Counted from the first letter of the stretch, positions 26,073 to 35,335 are shown. The stretch: DNA of 64,000 nt from Pseudomonas sp. Irchel s3f7 (GCF_900187615.1 NZ_FYDO01000028.1:1-64000), one strand, 5' to 3'. Program-made: numbers and translations. The notes: generated from the letters alone by a model not told the origin.

Positions 26073-27125
26073 TCATTTGCCCGACTCGGTGCCATTCGGC
26101 GAGGTGACGCGAACGCCGCCCTGCCCGGCTAGAACCAGATTGCCATTGCCTGCAGCGGTGACCGCCGAGACGGAAATGCGATCCGCACGGTTGACCACTT
26201 TGAAGGTTTCGCCATCGTCGCTGCTGCGAATCACCGAACCGCCGTTGCCGACGATCACGATGGAACCGTCATCGAGCAGCGTGCTACCGGACAGACCGAA
26301 CTCCAGGTCGCCGCGTTCAGCCTTGAGCTCGACTTGCTCCCAGTTGCTGCCGAAGTCGGTGGAACGGTAGAGATTGCCGCGCAGACCGTAAACCAGCAGC
26401 GTGGAAGGTTGAGCCGTGCCCATCACGCCGAACAACGAGCCTTCGTACGGACCTTCGAGTTTTTCCCAGGTCTGGCCCCAGTCGGCAGAGCGGAACATGC
26501 TGCCCTGCTCGCCAACGATGAACAGACCGGAGTCCTTGACCGCTGCGATTGCGTTCAGGTGGTACTGGTCTTCATTGTCCATGCGGTCACTGACGTCTTC
26601 CCAGTGTTTGCCGCCATCGGTGGTTTCAAGCAGCGCGCCGTAAGCACCCACGGCGAAGCCGCTGTTGACGTCCTTGAACCAGACATCGAGCAGCGGCGAC
26701 TCGCGTTGGAGATCTTCGAATTGCTTGGTCCAGGTGGCGCCGCCGTCCTCGCTGGCGAGGATCTGTGCGTCATGGCCGACGGCCCAGCCGTGTTTGTCAT
26801 CGACGAAAAACACCGACGTCAGCAGTGCCCGGGTTGGCACCTTGGCCTGCGCCCAGCTGGTACCCTGGTCATCGGAATAAAGGATGTGCCCGCGATCCCC
26901 AACCGCCACCAGCCGCTTGCCGGCGTGGACGACATCGAGCATCAGGCTTTTGACCGCCTTGGCAGATTCAGTGGCATAAACAACGTCGGATGCTGGCGTC
27001 GCTGCGGCCAGCACAGGTGCCGACAGCATGGCCGAGCCCAACAGCGAGAGCGCTGTAGCCAGCAACGCGATTTTGCGTAATGCCGGCGGGCGGCAGATAC
27101 CCACACCCATGACAGGCTCACTCAT
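26073..27125 (-). CDS. YCF48-like exported beta-propeller protein
   Basis: The product is 350 residues with a signal segment (roughly residues 16-42, ending PVLAAA). At least six BNR/Asp-box-like repeats of the form DxGxxW follow (SDDQGTSW, SEDGGATW, TTDGGKHW, SADWGQTW, STDFGSNW). This is the YCF48/HCF136 fold. In bacteria such genes are commonly next to MMPL exporter genes, as here, and the protein probably works with the exporter in the periplasm. GGGGGAAGG precedes the chosen ATG; a second ATG five codons in would also leave an intact signal. Confidence 0.87.
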   Translation of the reverse strand: MSEPVMGVGICRPPALRKIALLATALSLLGSAMLSAPVLAAATPASDVVYATESAKAVKSLMLDVVHAGKRLVAVGDRGHILYSDDQGTSWAQAKVPTRALLTSVFFVDDKHGWAVGHDAQILASEDGGATWTKQFEDLQRESPLLDVWFKDVNSGFAVGAYGALLETTDGGKHWEDVSDRMDNEDQYHLNAIAAVKDSGLFIVGEQGSMFRSADWGQTWEKLEGPYEGSLFGVMGTAQPSTLLVYGLRGNLYRSTDFGSNWEQVELKAERGDLEFGLSGSTLLDDGSIVIVGNGGSVIRSSDDGETFKVVNRADRISVSAVTAAGNGNLVLAGQGGVRVTSPNGTESGK

Positions 27126-27380
27126 AGACCTTCCCCCATTATTATTGTTAGGTCATTCAACCTTTCTGGGCGCCGTAAGGGTGCGTGTCTGGACCGGCAG
27201 TTTCAGAACATAGTCCTGAAACCCGCAATCCAGAGCCCCTTCGGAAGCTGGCTTATCCTATCGGTGTTTTTGAATGTCTGACAATCGACGCCACGTTATC
27301 TTTTGTTAACCGGGGGGGATGGGGGTTGTTCTGAATGGTTGGGTATCAGGTGGGGTGATTGGGGTTTTGGTGATTGGTGT

Positions 27381-27545
27381 ACATATCCGTTGCTGCGGTT
27401 ACGGCCGCTATTGGTTCCGCCCTTACGGCGGGTCACGTTCGAAGAGCCGGAATGCCGGCCCAGGCGAAAGTAACCAAAGCGCTTGGCCCCTTACATTTGG
27501 TGCCTCGCCGTGGGCCTATCGAGGGGGGTAAGAAAACCAAAAGCC
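27381..27545. repeat. Probable dispersed intergenic repeat of Pseudomonas
   Basis: The block runs from ACATATCCGTTGCTGCGGTT through CCTTACGGCGGGTCAC and AAAGTAACCAAAGCGCTTGG to GAGGGGGGTAAG. From memory, very similar wording (gcgaaagtaaccaaagcgctt...ggtgcctcgcc) recurs in intergenic regions of fluorescent pseudomonads. It has no coding frame and occurs once in this window. Confidence 0.5.
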
Positions 27546-27595
27546 AAAGCGAGGCGGCCTACCGGCCGGCCTGTTCGTCAGGCTGTACACACCTC

Positions 27596-27693
27596 CCTGT
27601 AGGAGCTGGCTTGCCGGCGATGGCGCCATCTCGGCCAACCCTGCTGCAGCTGACACACCGCCATCGCTGGCAAGCCAGCTCCTACAGGGATTG
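27596..27693. repeat. Inverted REP pair (GTAGGAGCTGG family)
   Basis: The left unit CTGTAGGAGCTGGCTTGCC is mirrored by CTGGCAAGCCAGCTCCTACAG about 60 bases later, with GGCGATGGCG/CGCCATCGC inner arms. It lies just past the pepN stop and may serve as its 3' stabiliser or terminator. Confidence 0.85.
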
Positions 27694-27753
27694 AGTACAT
27701 CTGAAAGAAAAAGAAATTGGTCGGCCCGAAGGCCGCCAAGGTCAACAGCAGAC

Positions 27754-30411
27754 TCAGGCCAGACTCTTGCTGACCACTTCAAACACATCGCTGGACAACT
27801 GACCCGACGCACGAATGCGCTCCAGCTCAGCTTTCATCAAAGCCTGACGGGCACTGTCGTACTTGCGCCAGCGAGTCAGAGGCGCCAACTGGCGAGAAGC
27901 AATCTGCGGATTGAAGCCATTCAACTCGATCACCAGATCGGCGAGGAAGCGATACCCGGAACCATCCGCCGCATGGAAGTTGATCAGGTTCTGCCCGGCA
28001 AACGCACCGACCAGCGCCCGCACCTTGTTCGGGTTCTTGATGTTGAAGGCCGGGTGCTGCATCAACGCCTTCACCCGATCCAGACCGCCAGGCAATACAC
28101 TGCCGGCCTGCACGCTGAACCATTGATCCATGACCAGCGGGTTGTCCTTGAAGTGCTCGGCGAAGCTCGCCAGCGCCGTGGCCTTCTGTTCTTCGAACGG
28201 CGAGTTGACCAACACCGCCAGTGCGGTCAAACGCTCGGTCATGTTGTCGCACGCGTCGAACTGCTCCAGGGTTGCCGCCAATACTTCCGGTTTGCCGCTG
28301 AGCATCAGGTACGACAACGCAATGTTCTGCAAGGCGCGACGGGCGAAATGCTCGGCCTCGGCCATGTACGGCGTCTGCTTCGACAATTCGCGATTGGCCT
28401 GATAGCGCAGCCACAGGCCTTCGAACAAGGCGTCCGTCAGTTGCTTACGGGCAAACTCACGGGCGGTGTGGATGGCGTCGACATCCGCCACTTCGCTGAT
28501 TTCGGTGAGATACGCTTCGCTCGGCAACGAGAGCATTTCCGCGACCATCGCCTGATCCAGCGATTCGTCCGACAGCACAGTGCGCAACGCGGTGACCAGA
28601 CGCTGATCCAGCACCAGCGCTTCGCCCTTCTGCTGCTGGGCGATCAATTCCTGCAACACCTGCACAGACAGTTGCTGCCCGGCATCCCAGCGGTTGAAAC
28701 CGTCGCTGTCGTGCTGCATCAGGAACATCAACTGATCGCGGTTGTACGGGAAGCTCAGTTTCACCGGCGCCGAGAAACCACGCAGCAACGACGGCAACGG
28801 TTGTTCAGCGATGTCGACGAAGGTGAACGTCTGCTCGGCTTCGGTCACCGAGATCACGCGGGTCGTGCCTTGGGCGGCGGCTTCACCGGCAAGACGCAGG
28901 GCAATCTCGCCGCCCTTGCTATCGAGCAGGCCCAGTTCGACCGGAATCACGAACGGCAGTTTTTCAACTTTGTCCGGGGTTTCCGGGCAGCTCTGGCGGA
29001 ACGTCAGGCTGTAGGTTTTTGCCGCCGCGTCGTAAGACTCGCTCACGGACAGACGCGGTGTGCCCGCCTGGCTGTACCAGCGCTTGAACTGGGTCAGGTC
29101 GACGCCGTTGGCATCTTCCATGGCCTTGATGAAGTCATCGCAGGTCACGGCCTGGCCGTCGTGGCGATCAAAGTACAAATCGCTGCCTTTGCGGAAACCT
29201 TCAGCGCCGAGCAAGGTATGGATCATGCCCACGACTTCCGAACCCTTTTCGTACACAGTCAGGGTGTAGAAGTTGGAAATCTCGATAAAGCTGTCCGGGC
29301 GCACAGCGTGGGCCATGGGACCGGCGTCTTCGGCGAACTGGTGGGTGCGCAGGTAGGCGACGTCCTGAATACGCTTGACCGTGGCCGAGTTCATGTCGGC
29401 GGAGAAGCCCGAATCGCGGAACACGGTGAAACCTTCCTTCAGCGACAGCTGGAACCAGTCGCGGCAGGTCACGCGGTTGCCCGACCAGTTGTGGAAATAT
29501 TCGTGAGCGACGATCGCCTCGACCCGCTGGTGCGCGGCGTCGGTGGCGGTTTCGGCGCGGGCCAGCACGGCGCTGGAGTTGAAGATGTTGAGGCCCTTGT
29601 TCTCCATCGCGCCCATGTTGAAGTCGTTCACGGCGACGATCATGAAGATGTCCAGATCGTACTCGCGACCGTAGACCTCTTCGTCCCAGCGCATGGATTT
29701 CTTCAGGCTGTTCATGGCGTGCTGGCACTTGTCGATGTTTTCCGGCTCGACATAAATACGCAGCGCCACAGTGCGTTCGGTCATGGTGGTGAACGTGTCT
29801 TCAACGCACCACAGGTCACCGGCCACCAACGCAAACAGGTACGCCGGTTTCTTGAACGGGTCTTCCCAGGTCGCCCAGTGCCGGCCGTCTTCGCCAGGAC
29901 CGGAGGCAATCGGGTTGCCGTTGGACAGCAACACCGGATAGCTGTGCTGTTCGGCAACCACGGTGGTGGTGAAGGTGCTCATCACGTCCGGACGGTCGAG
30001 ATAATAGGTGATCTTGCGGAAGCCTTCGGCCTCGCACTGGGTGCAGAACATCGTGCCGGACTTGTACAGGCCTTCCAGCGCGGTGTTGGTTTCCGGGTGG
30101 ATCTTGACGCTGGTGTCGACCGTGAAGGTGGCGCTGGCCGGGTGCAGGGTCAGGTGATTTTCGGTCAATTGATAGTCGGCGGCGTCCAGCTCACGATCAG
30201 CCAGAGTGACCGACATCAACTCGAGCTGCTGGCCATCCAGCACCAGCGGCGGCAGGCCCGGGCCACGCTCGGGGTTGCGGCGCATTACCAGTTGCGCATG
30301 GACCAGGCTGTGGTCCTCGTACAACTCGAAGGTCAGGTGCGTCTCGTCGATCAGGTACTCGGGCGCCTGATAGTCCTTCAGGTAGATCATCTTCGGTTGT
30401 TCGGTGCGCAT
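27754..30411 (-). CDS. pepN: Aminopeptidase N
   Basis: This zinc metallo-aminopeptidase (M1 family) removes N-terminal residues from peptides in the cytosol. The product is 885 residues, close to E. coli PepN (870). It has the substrate-binding GAMEN motif and, about 35 residues later near residue 300, zinc motif HEYFHNWSGNRVTCRDWFQLSLKEG (HExxH plus distal Glu). The C-terminal half is the helical DUF3458-type domain. AAGGA lies about 8 bases before the ATG. It is the last gene of the nadK-to-pepN minus-strand block, 10 bases after the DUF2797 gene. Confidence 0.96.
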   Translation of the reverse strand: MRTEQPKMIYLKDYQAPEYLIDETHLTFELYEDHSLVHAQLVMRRNPERGPGLPPLVLDGQQLELMSVTLADRELDAADYQLTENHLTLHPASATFTVDTSVKIHPETNTALEGLYKSGTMFCTQCEAEGFRKITYYLDRPDVMSTFTTTVVAEQHSYPVLLSNGNPIASGPGEDGRHWATWEDPFKKPAYLFALVAGDLWCVEDTFTTMTERTVALRIYVEPENIDKCQHAMNSLKKSMRWDEEVYGREYDLDIFMIVAVNDFNMGAMENKGLNIFNSSAVLARAETATDAAHQRVEAIVAHEYFHNWSGNRVTCRDWFQLSLKEGFTVFRDSGFSADMNSATVKRIQDVAYLRTHQFAEDAGPMAHAVRPDSFIEISNFYTLTVYEKGSEVVGMIHTLLGAEGFRKGSDLYFDRHDGQAVTCDDFIKAMEDANGVDLTQFKRWYSQAGTPRLSVSESYDAAAKTYSLTFRQSCPETPDKVEKLPFVIPVELGLLDSKGGEIALRLAGEAAAQGTTRVISVTEAEQTFTFVDIAEQPLPSLLRGFSAPVKLSFPYNRDQLMFLMQHDSDGFNRWDAGQQLSVQVLQELIAQQQKGEALVLDQRLVTALRTVLSDESLDQAMVAEMLSLPSEAYLTEISEVADVDAIHTAREFARKQLTDALFEGLWLRYQANRELSKQTPYMAEAEHFARRALQNIALSYLMLSGKPEVLAATLEQFDACDNMTERLTALAVLVNSPFEEQKATALASFAEHFKDNPLVMDQWFSVQAGSVLPGGLDRVKALMQHPAFNIKNPNKVRALVGAFAGQNLINFHAADGSGYRFLADLVIELNGFNPQIASRQLAPLTRWRKYDSARQALMKAELERIRASGQLSSDVFEVVSKSLA

Positions 30412-30421
30412 GCTGGAATCC

Positions 30422-31219
30422 TTACTGATGCACGGCGAGCTGGTAAGCCGTGTATTTACGAATATTGATCACGCCGGTGTCGAAAATCAGGTATTGACCT
30501 TTGACGCCCATCAGCGTGCCTTCGACGATCGGGTTCTTGTCCAGGTTGAAGCTGACGATTTTCGCCGGGTACTGCTCGACCGGGTAGCGGATTTCGAGCG
30601 GATCAACGTCAGAAATAGTCTGGATCGCCTGTAGGCCAAATCGTTCCTGCAGCGTTTGCAAACCTTCTGCGCAACTGGCGAACAGCTGATCGCGAACCTC
30701 GGCCAGATTCACCGTCGCCGCATCGCCCTTGAGTAAAGCACGCCAATTGGTCTTGTCGGCCACCTGGCTGCGGAACAGGTCTTCGACAAAACCGGACTGC
30801 TGTCGGGTCGAGACGCGGATGATCGGCAATGCCTGGCTGGCGCCCTGATCGAGCCAGCGGGTCGGCAGCTGGGTCGCTCGGGTAATCCCGACTTTCACCC
30901 CCGACGAATTGGCCAGGTACACCACGTGGTCGGTCATGCAGAACTTCTCGCCCCACTCCGGCTCCCGGCACGTACCGGCGTCAAAGTGGCAGCGTTCCGG
31001 GCTCATGATGCACACGTCGCACTGGGCCAGTTTGGTCATGCACGGGTAGCAGTAACCCTGGCTGAAACTGGTTTTGGTTTTGCGTCCGCAATGGATGCAG
31101 TGGATCGCACCCAGGTATTCAAGGCGCACCGTGGTCCCGATCAACGGATTGACCGGCACCTCGGTTTCGCCAAGACGAAATGCGTATTGCACGTTCGGCC
31201 CGTCAAGGCGCGCCGACAT
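30422..31219 (-). CDS. DUF2797 protein with cysteine-rich probable zinc site
   Basis: With the chosen start (MSARLDGPNVQYAFRLGE) the product is 265 residues. A Cys-rich N-terminal third carries CIHC, CYPC, CDVC and further Cys/His residues, consistent with zinc binding. The rest includes VKVGITRATQLPTRWLDQGAS, which looks like a GIY-YIG-type or nucleic-acid-binding segment. An ATG at 31309 gives a longer protein, but it overlaps the upstream YeaC-like gene by 61 bases and has AGGA touching the ATG, so I consider it unlikely. Function unknown. It sits between the yeaC-like gene and pepN. Confidence 0.82.
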   Translation of the reverse strand: MSARLDGPNVQYAFRLGETEVPVNPLIGTTVRLEYLGAIHCIHCGRKTKTSFSQGYCYPCMTKLAQCDVCIMSPERCHFDAGTCREPEWGEKFCMTDHVVYLANSSGVKVGITRATQLPTRWLDQGASQALPIIRVSTRQQSGFVEDLFRSQVADKTNWRALLKGDAATVNLAEVRDQLFASCAEGLQTLQERFGLQAIQTISDVDPLEIRYPVEQYPAKIVSFNLDKNPIVEGTLMGVKGQYLIFDTGVINIRKYTAYQLAVHQ

Positions 31220-31248
31220 TTTGCTGATTGCACCGCGGCCAATCTCGA

Positions 31249-31509
31249 TCAATGGATGGCATCCGACTTGAACAGGATATTCGGCACTTGAATCGACTTG
31301 GAGCTGCATTCCTGCGGGCCCATGTAGCCCGTGCGCTGGTCTTCGGGCAGGTTCTGGATTTCCCAGGCGATCATCGCTTGCAGCGACAGTTCACGCTGTT
31401 CGGCGGTGAGTTTGCCACCATCGGACCATTTGCCGATTTCCACGGCCAGTTTCAGGCTCTCGTAGATATCAGGGGTGATGTTCTTGATCATTTCGTTAAA
31501 AGAGGACAT
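31249..31509 (-). CDS. YeaC-like protein (DUF1315)
   Basis: The product is 86 residues: MSSFNEMIKNITPDIYESLKLAVEIGKW followed by a conserved LTAEQRELSLQAMIAWE segment and a C-terminal CSSKS. This matches the DUF1315 (E. coli YeaC) family, small cytosolic proteins of unknown role. Conserved position between the rhomboid protease gene and the DUF2797 gene. Confidence 0.85.
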   Translation of the reverse strand: MSSFNEMIKNITPDIYESLKLAVEIGKWSDGGKLTAEQRELSLQAMIAWEIQNLPEDQRTGYMGPQECSSKSIQVPNILFKSDAIH

Positions 31510-31541
31510 TGGGTCTCCGCGCTCTTTATTGCATATCTGAT

Positions 31542-32411
31542 TTAGACGGCCAGTTTACGGCGGTTGTACAAACCACCCAACAAACCGGTGAAGCATCCGA
31601 TGAGTAACCCGCTGACATGGGCCGCGTTGGCGATTTCGCCGAAGCCGATCATCGAGATGAGGCCGGACAGGCACAACAACAGCCACACCAGCATCATCAC
31701 CAACACGCCACGGGGCAAGCGATATGCCGGGTTCGGCGCGAGCAGCTGGAAAATCCAGCAATGCCCGAGTAACCCGTACAGCACGCCGGACAGCCCACCG
31801 AACAGGGACGGCCCGCTGAACAAATATTGGGTGAAGTTGGACACGAGGCTGAACAGCAAGGTCAGGCCGATCAGATTGATGCTGCCCTGACGCGATTCAA
31901 TTCGTCGCCCCAGCTCCCAGTACCACATGCCGTTCATCGCCAGGTGCAGGATGCCGAAGTGGATCAGCATCGGCGTCACCAGACGCCACCACTGCCCGGC
32001 CGCCAGGCTGTCGGCCAGAGGCGTGAAATGAATGTATTCACCGACCACGCGGAATTCGAGGAAGGTCAGCCAGCGCATCGTTTCCAGGTTGTCGCCCAGC
32101 AGCGTGAGCGCGCCGACGATCACGCTCAGCAGCAATATCAGCGCGGTGGCCTTGGCGTATTTCACCTGCTCGACAAACCCCGGACGCTTGACCGTTTGCG
32201 CCACCGGGATATCCAGTTGCTGGTCGGGATCGCCCGCCGGAAAGCGCTCGTACAGAGCACGGACGTCTTCGCTGATGTTCTGCGGCACCCACAACACTTG
32301 CTCACCGGACTCTTCACTGACCCGATGGGGCACTTGCATGCGTTTGAGCAATTGGACGAACCCGCTCAGGTCCACCGCCAATGGCAGACGCAAGACCGCG
32401 ACAGCACTCAT
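31542..32411 (-). CDS. glpG: GlpG-type rhomboid intramembrane serine protease
   Basis: The product is 289 residues. A cytosolic N-terminal domain of about 90 residues is followed by six or more membrane helices from residue 95. The catalytic serine lies in GGLSGVLYGLLGH and the catalytic histidine in NAAHVSGLLIG; the oxyanion-region His-Asn is in LHLAMNGMWYWELG. It cleaves membrane-spanning substrates within the inner membrane. The ATG overlaps the stop of the upstream phosphoesterase gene by 4 bases. Confidence 0.92.
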   Translation of the reverse strand: MSAVAVLRLPLAVDLSGFVQLLKRMQVPHRVSEESGEQVLWVPQNISEDVRALYERFPAGDPDQQLDIPVAQTVKRPGFVEQVKYAKATALILLLSVIVGALTLLGDNLETMRWLTFLEFRVVGEYIHFTPLADSLAAGQWWRLVTPMLIHFGILHLAMNGMWYWELGRRIESRQGSINLIGLTLLFSLVSNFTQYLFSGPSLFGGLSGVLYGLLGHCWIFQLLAPNPAYRLPRGVLVMMLVWLLLCLSGLISMIGFGEIANAAHVSGLLIGCFTGLLGGLYNRRKLAV

Positions 32412-33379
32412 TGCAGCACCTCCGGCCGCTCGACATCGACCCAGACGAATTTATGTGGATCGAGGCGGGTTTCCTGGTCCAGTCGATACGCGACCAGTTT
32501 GCCGTAGAGCACCGCGCTGTAGTCCAGGCAGGCCAGGTTTGGCCGGATCGGCGCTGGTTTGCCGCTGCGCCAATAGTGGCCGACAAACAACAGCGGCTCA
32601 TCGATACCGTAGCGCAGCAGGCTGTTCTTTTCGGTAGAGGTCAATGGCGTTTGCGCGACGGGTTCAGGCAAGGCGTCTGGCTGGAACACAATGTCTCCAT
32701 AGGTTTTCGGGTCGTCTTCCCAGAATTTGGTGCGGAAAAACGAACGCACCAGTCCGTCGCCGCTGGTCATGGTCAAGCCATGGGGCAAGCGCATGTCGGT
32801 GCCACGCAGCAGGCGATCGAATACGGTGCAGGCAAACGAACCCGGTTCCGCCGACGCCTGAAGAAAATGCTCGTCGACGCAACCATTGGGAAACAGTGCC
32901 CGCAACGGCTCGATCAAGCCTGCATCCCAGCACGCGTGCACCACGCGAAAACGCCCGGCATCGAGGAACAGCGGCAGTTCGTAGAACCACTGCTGGAAGT
33001 CGTGCCAGTCGCCGGGATGGTGTTCAAACTGAGTCAGGGTTTCGTGCAGCAAGCGGGCATGGCGCGGCGTGTGCTCGCGCACGAATTGCTTGCCGCTGCC
33101 GGGCAGCGCCGGCGTGACCCAGCCCAACGCATTGAATTCATGGTTGCCCATGATGCACAGCGCCTGACCGGCCTCGACCATGTCGTGAACGATATGCAGC
33201 GCCTCGCGAATCCGCGGGCCGCGGTCGATGATGTCGCCGACGAACACCGCCATGCGCGATGCGTGTCGCCAGACACCACCCTGCTTGTGATAACCGAGCC
33301 GGTCGAGCAAATGCTCAAGGGTCATTGCGCAACCGTGCACGTCACCGATCAGGTCGTAGCTACGCGCGGGATCGAGCAT
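32408..33379 (-). CDS. Metallophosphoesterase (calcineurin-like)
   Basis: The product is 323 residues. The motifs GDVHG (residues 12-16), GDIIDRGP and GNHEFNALGW are the metal ligands of the calcineurin-like phosphoesterase superfamily (PrpE/ApaH-like). It probably hydrolyses a phosphoester or nucleotide; the true substrate is not visible from sequence. Its start overlaps the nadK stop by one base and its stop overlaps the glpG start by four. The tight coupling to nadK may hint at nucleotide metabolism, but that is only inference. Confidence 0.88.
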   Translation of the reverse strand: MLDPARSYDLIGDVHGCAMTLEHLLDRLGYHKQGGVWRHASRMAVFVGDIIDRGPRIREALHIVHDMVEAGQALCIMGNHEFNALGWVTPALPGSGKQFVREHTPRHARLLHETLTQFEHHPGDWHDFQQWFYELPLFLDAGRFRVVHACWDAGLIEPLRALFPNGCVDEHFLQASAEPGSFACTVFDRLLRGTDMRLPHGLTMTSGDGLVRSFFRTKFWEDDPKTYGDIVFQPDALPEPVAQTPLTSTEKNSLLRYGIDEPLLFVGHYWRSGKPAPIRPNLACLDYSAVLYGKLVAYRLDQETRLDPHKFVWVDVERPEVLQ

Positions 33380-34269
33380 CAGTCGCCTCCACCACCCAAC
33401 CTGCTGCCCCAGCCGAGCTTGGTCCGGCAGACTTCATAGTAGTTGTGGTCGAGCGGATGAATCAGCCGCAACTTCTGGGCTTTCTTGCTGACGGTAATGG
33501 TGTCGCCGGGCGCGCAGGTAAAGTGGTTCTGCCCGTCACACGAGACTTGCGGGTAAATCTGCATATCCTTGGACACGACGATTTTCAGCTCACTGTTGCC
33601 ATCGACCACAATGGGTCTACCCGACAAGGTATGGGGGTACATCGGCACAATGACAATGGCGTCGAGCTTGGGGTGCATGATCGGCCCGCCGGCGGACAGC
33701 GCATACGCAGTGGAACCGGTCGGCGTGGCGACGATCAGGCCGTCGGCCTTCTGGCTGCAGACGAACTGGCCGTCGATGTACAGCTCGAACTCGATCATCC
33801 GCGTCGATTTGCCGGGGTGCAGCACCACGTCGTTCAGTGCATCGCCCTGGCCGATGGCCTCGGCATGACGGCGGACTTCGGCCTGGAGCAGGAAGCGGTT
33901 TTCCACCAGATAATGCCCATCGAGCACTTCGGCGACTTTGACTTCCAGTTCATCGGGACGGATATCAGTCAGGAAACCCAGGCTGCCCCGGTTGATCCCG
34001 AGTACCGGAATATTGTGCTTGGCCAGTGCCCGTGCGGCGCCGAGCAGGCTGCCATCGCCCCCGACGACGATGACCATGTCGCAGACTTCACCGAGCATCT
34101 TGCGCGACGACGTTTGCAGGCCATGCCCCGGCAGGACTTCGGCGATGGTGTCTTCGAGGATCACATGCAGGTGACGATCGAGCAGAAACCGTTTCAGTCG
34201 GCGGACGGTATCCAGCACCTGAGAACTGCCCAGGCGACCGATGATGCCGATATTGCGAAATTGCTCCAT
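33379..34269 (-). CDS. nadK: NAD kinase
   Basis: It phosphorylates NAD to NADP with ATP. The product is 296 residues starting MEQFRNIGIIGRLGS. The catalytic GGDGSLLGAAR motif (about residues 71-81) and the conserved TPTGSTAYALSAGGP are intact. The internal ATG has GCAGGAG about 6 bases upstream, which decides it over the frame's first ATG at 34305. It heads the minus-strand block nadK, phosphoesterase, glpG, yeaC-like, DUF2797, pepN. Confidence 0.95.
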   Translation of the reverse strand: MEQFRNIGIIGRLGSSQVLDTVRRLKRFLLDRHLHVILEDTIAEVLPGHGLQTSSRKMLGEVCDMVIVVGGDGSLLGAARALAKHNIPVLGINRGSLGFLTDIRPDELEVKVAEVLDGHYLVENRFLLQAEVRRHAEAIGQGDALNDVVLHPGKSTRMIEFELYIDGQFVCSQKADGLIVATPTGSTAYALSAGGPIMHPKLDAIVIVPMYPHTLSGRPIVVDGNSELKIVVSKDMQIYPQVSCDGQNHFTCAPGDTITVSKKAQKLRLIHPLDHNYYEVCRTKLGWGSRLGGGGD

Positions 34270-34384
34270 GGGGCTCCTGCGGGATCTGTGTGGCGCGAAA
34301 AACACGATTATGGGCGAAACCCGGCCGTAGACAAAATCCTTTCAGCTTCAAGGGTGTGCTCGGGTTTCGGGCTATGCTCGCAAG

Positions 34385-35335
34385 ATGATCCTATTTCCAG
34401 ATTTGCTCCAGCTACCCCACCAGTTGCGCCACCCTGAAGTGCGCGACCTGGCGTGGGTCATCCTCGCACCGCCGATGCTTGGCGATACGCCGTGGCCACA
34501 GCGGCATCCGCTGGCCGGCAGCGATTGGGTGCAGACGCCGGAGCACCTGGAACACTGGCTGCGACAGCTCGACCGGGACAGTTACGGGTTGCTGCACTGG
34601 CTGGCCCAGGCCCGCACCCGGCGCCTGGGCTTGTATTACGAGCGACTGTGGCAATTCGCCGTGCAGCATGCGCCGGGCATCGAATTGATTGCCGCCAACA
34701 TGCCGATCCGCCGCGAGGGCCACACCTTGGGCGAGCTGGACATGTTGCTGCGTGATCGCGACGGCGTGCATCACCTGGAACTGGCAATCAAGCTTTACCT
34801 CGGCCCGCAATCCGGCGATGGCCACGACACCGCACAATGGCTCGGCCCAGGTTGCCATGACCGACTGGACCGCAAACTGAAGCACCTGAGCGAACATCAA
34901 CTGCCGATCTCCGCACGTCCCGAGAGCCGCGAAGTGCTCGCAGCACTGGATATCCGCCAGTTCAGCGCGCATTTATGGTTGGGTGGCTATCTGCTTTATC
35001 CGTGGCCGGGCCCTTCCGATTCCCCGCAGGGCGCACATCCACAACATTTGCGTGGGCGTTGGTTGCATCAAAAGGATTGGGCGGCGTTTGTTGCGCAAAG
35101 CCCGGCTGGCCGCTGGCAGCCCCTGCCCCGCCATGCCTGGCTGGCCCCGGCGCACTACACCGCGGAACACACCTGGAATGCAGAGCAGCTGCAAGCGTGG
35201 TTGAGCGATCTGGAGCCGCTGGCCCCGGCGCAATTGCTGGTGCGGCTGACGGAAAACGCCAGTGGCGACTGGGAAGAAGCCGAGCGGTTGTTTCTGGTGG
35301 CGGATCTTTGGCCGAATGTGCCGGGACAAGGTTGA
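34385..35335 (+). CDS. DUF1853 protein, possible PD-(D/E)xK nuclease fold
   Basis: The product is 316 residues, cytosolic, divergent from nadK. The family is recognised from HPEVRDLAWVILAPPML near the N-terminus. Residues E117, D119, E132 and K136 in GELDMLL...HLELAIK give the acid-acid-x-Lys spacing of PD-(D/E)xK nucleases, with E86 (YYERLWQ) upstream. This suggests a nuclease-like fold, but whether it cuts DNA is unknown. No convincing Shine-Dalgarno is visible before the ATG. Confidence 0.82.
   Translation: MILFPDLLQLPHQLRHPEVRDLAWVILAPPMLGDTPWPQRHPLAGSDWVQTPEHLEHWLRQLDRDSYGLLHWLAQARTRRLGLYYERLWQFAVQHAPGIELIAANMPIRREGHTLGELDMLLRDRDGVHHLELAIKLYLGPQSGDGHDTAQWLGPGCHDRLDRKLKHLSEHQLPISARPESREVLAALDIRQFSAHLWLGGYLLYPWPGPSDSPQGAHPQHLRGRWLHQKDWAAFVAQSPAGRWQPLPRHAWLAPAHYTAEHTWNAEQLQAWLSDLEPLAPAQLLVRLTENASGDWEEAERLFLVADLWPNVPGQG

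Larger units (their letters stand above)
27126..27753. other. Long intergenic region with repeats
   Basis: This is a 628-base gap between the YCF48-like gene and pepN. The right part holds a dispersed-repeat-like block (27381-27545) and an inverted REP pair (27596-27693), described separately. The left 250 bases should carry the promoter of the YCF48/RND operon on the minus strand, but I could not assign boxes. I see no credible coding frame; a 98-residue minus-strand frame (27516-27812) is made of repeat sequence. Confidence 0.6.

Noticed and set aside
27691..30468. Long open frames antisense to pepN (925 codons), to the RND exporter gene (23612-26107), to the molybdenum hydroxylase gene (55428-57293) and to the TonB receptor gene (61972-63975)
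   Set aside because: All are same-codon-phase shadows of genes with unmistakable motifs. They lack ribosome-binding sites and recognisable domains.
31220..31309. Longer DUF2797 protein starting at ATG 31309
   Set aside because: It would overlap the YeaC-like gene by 61 bases and its AGGA abuts the ATG. The family-like sequence begins at the ATG at 31219.
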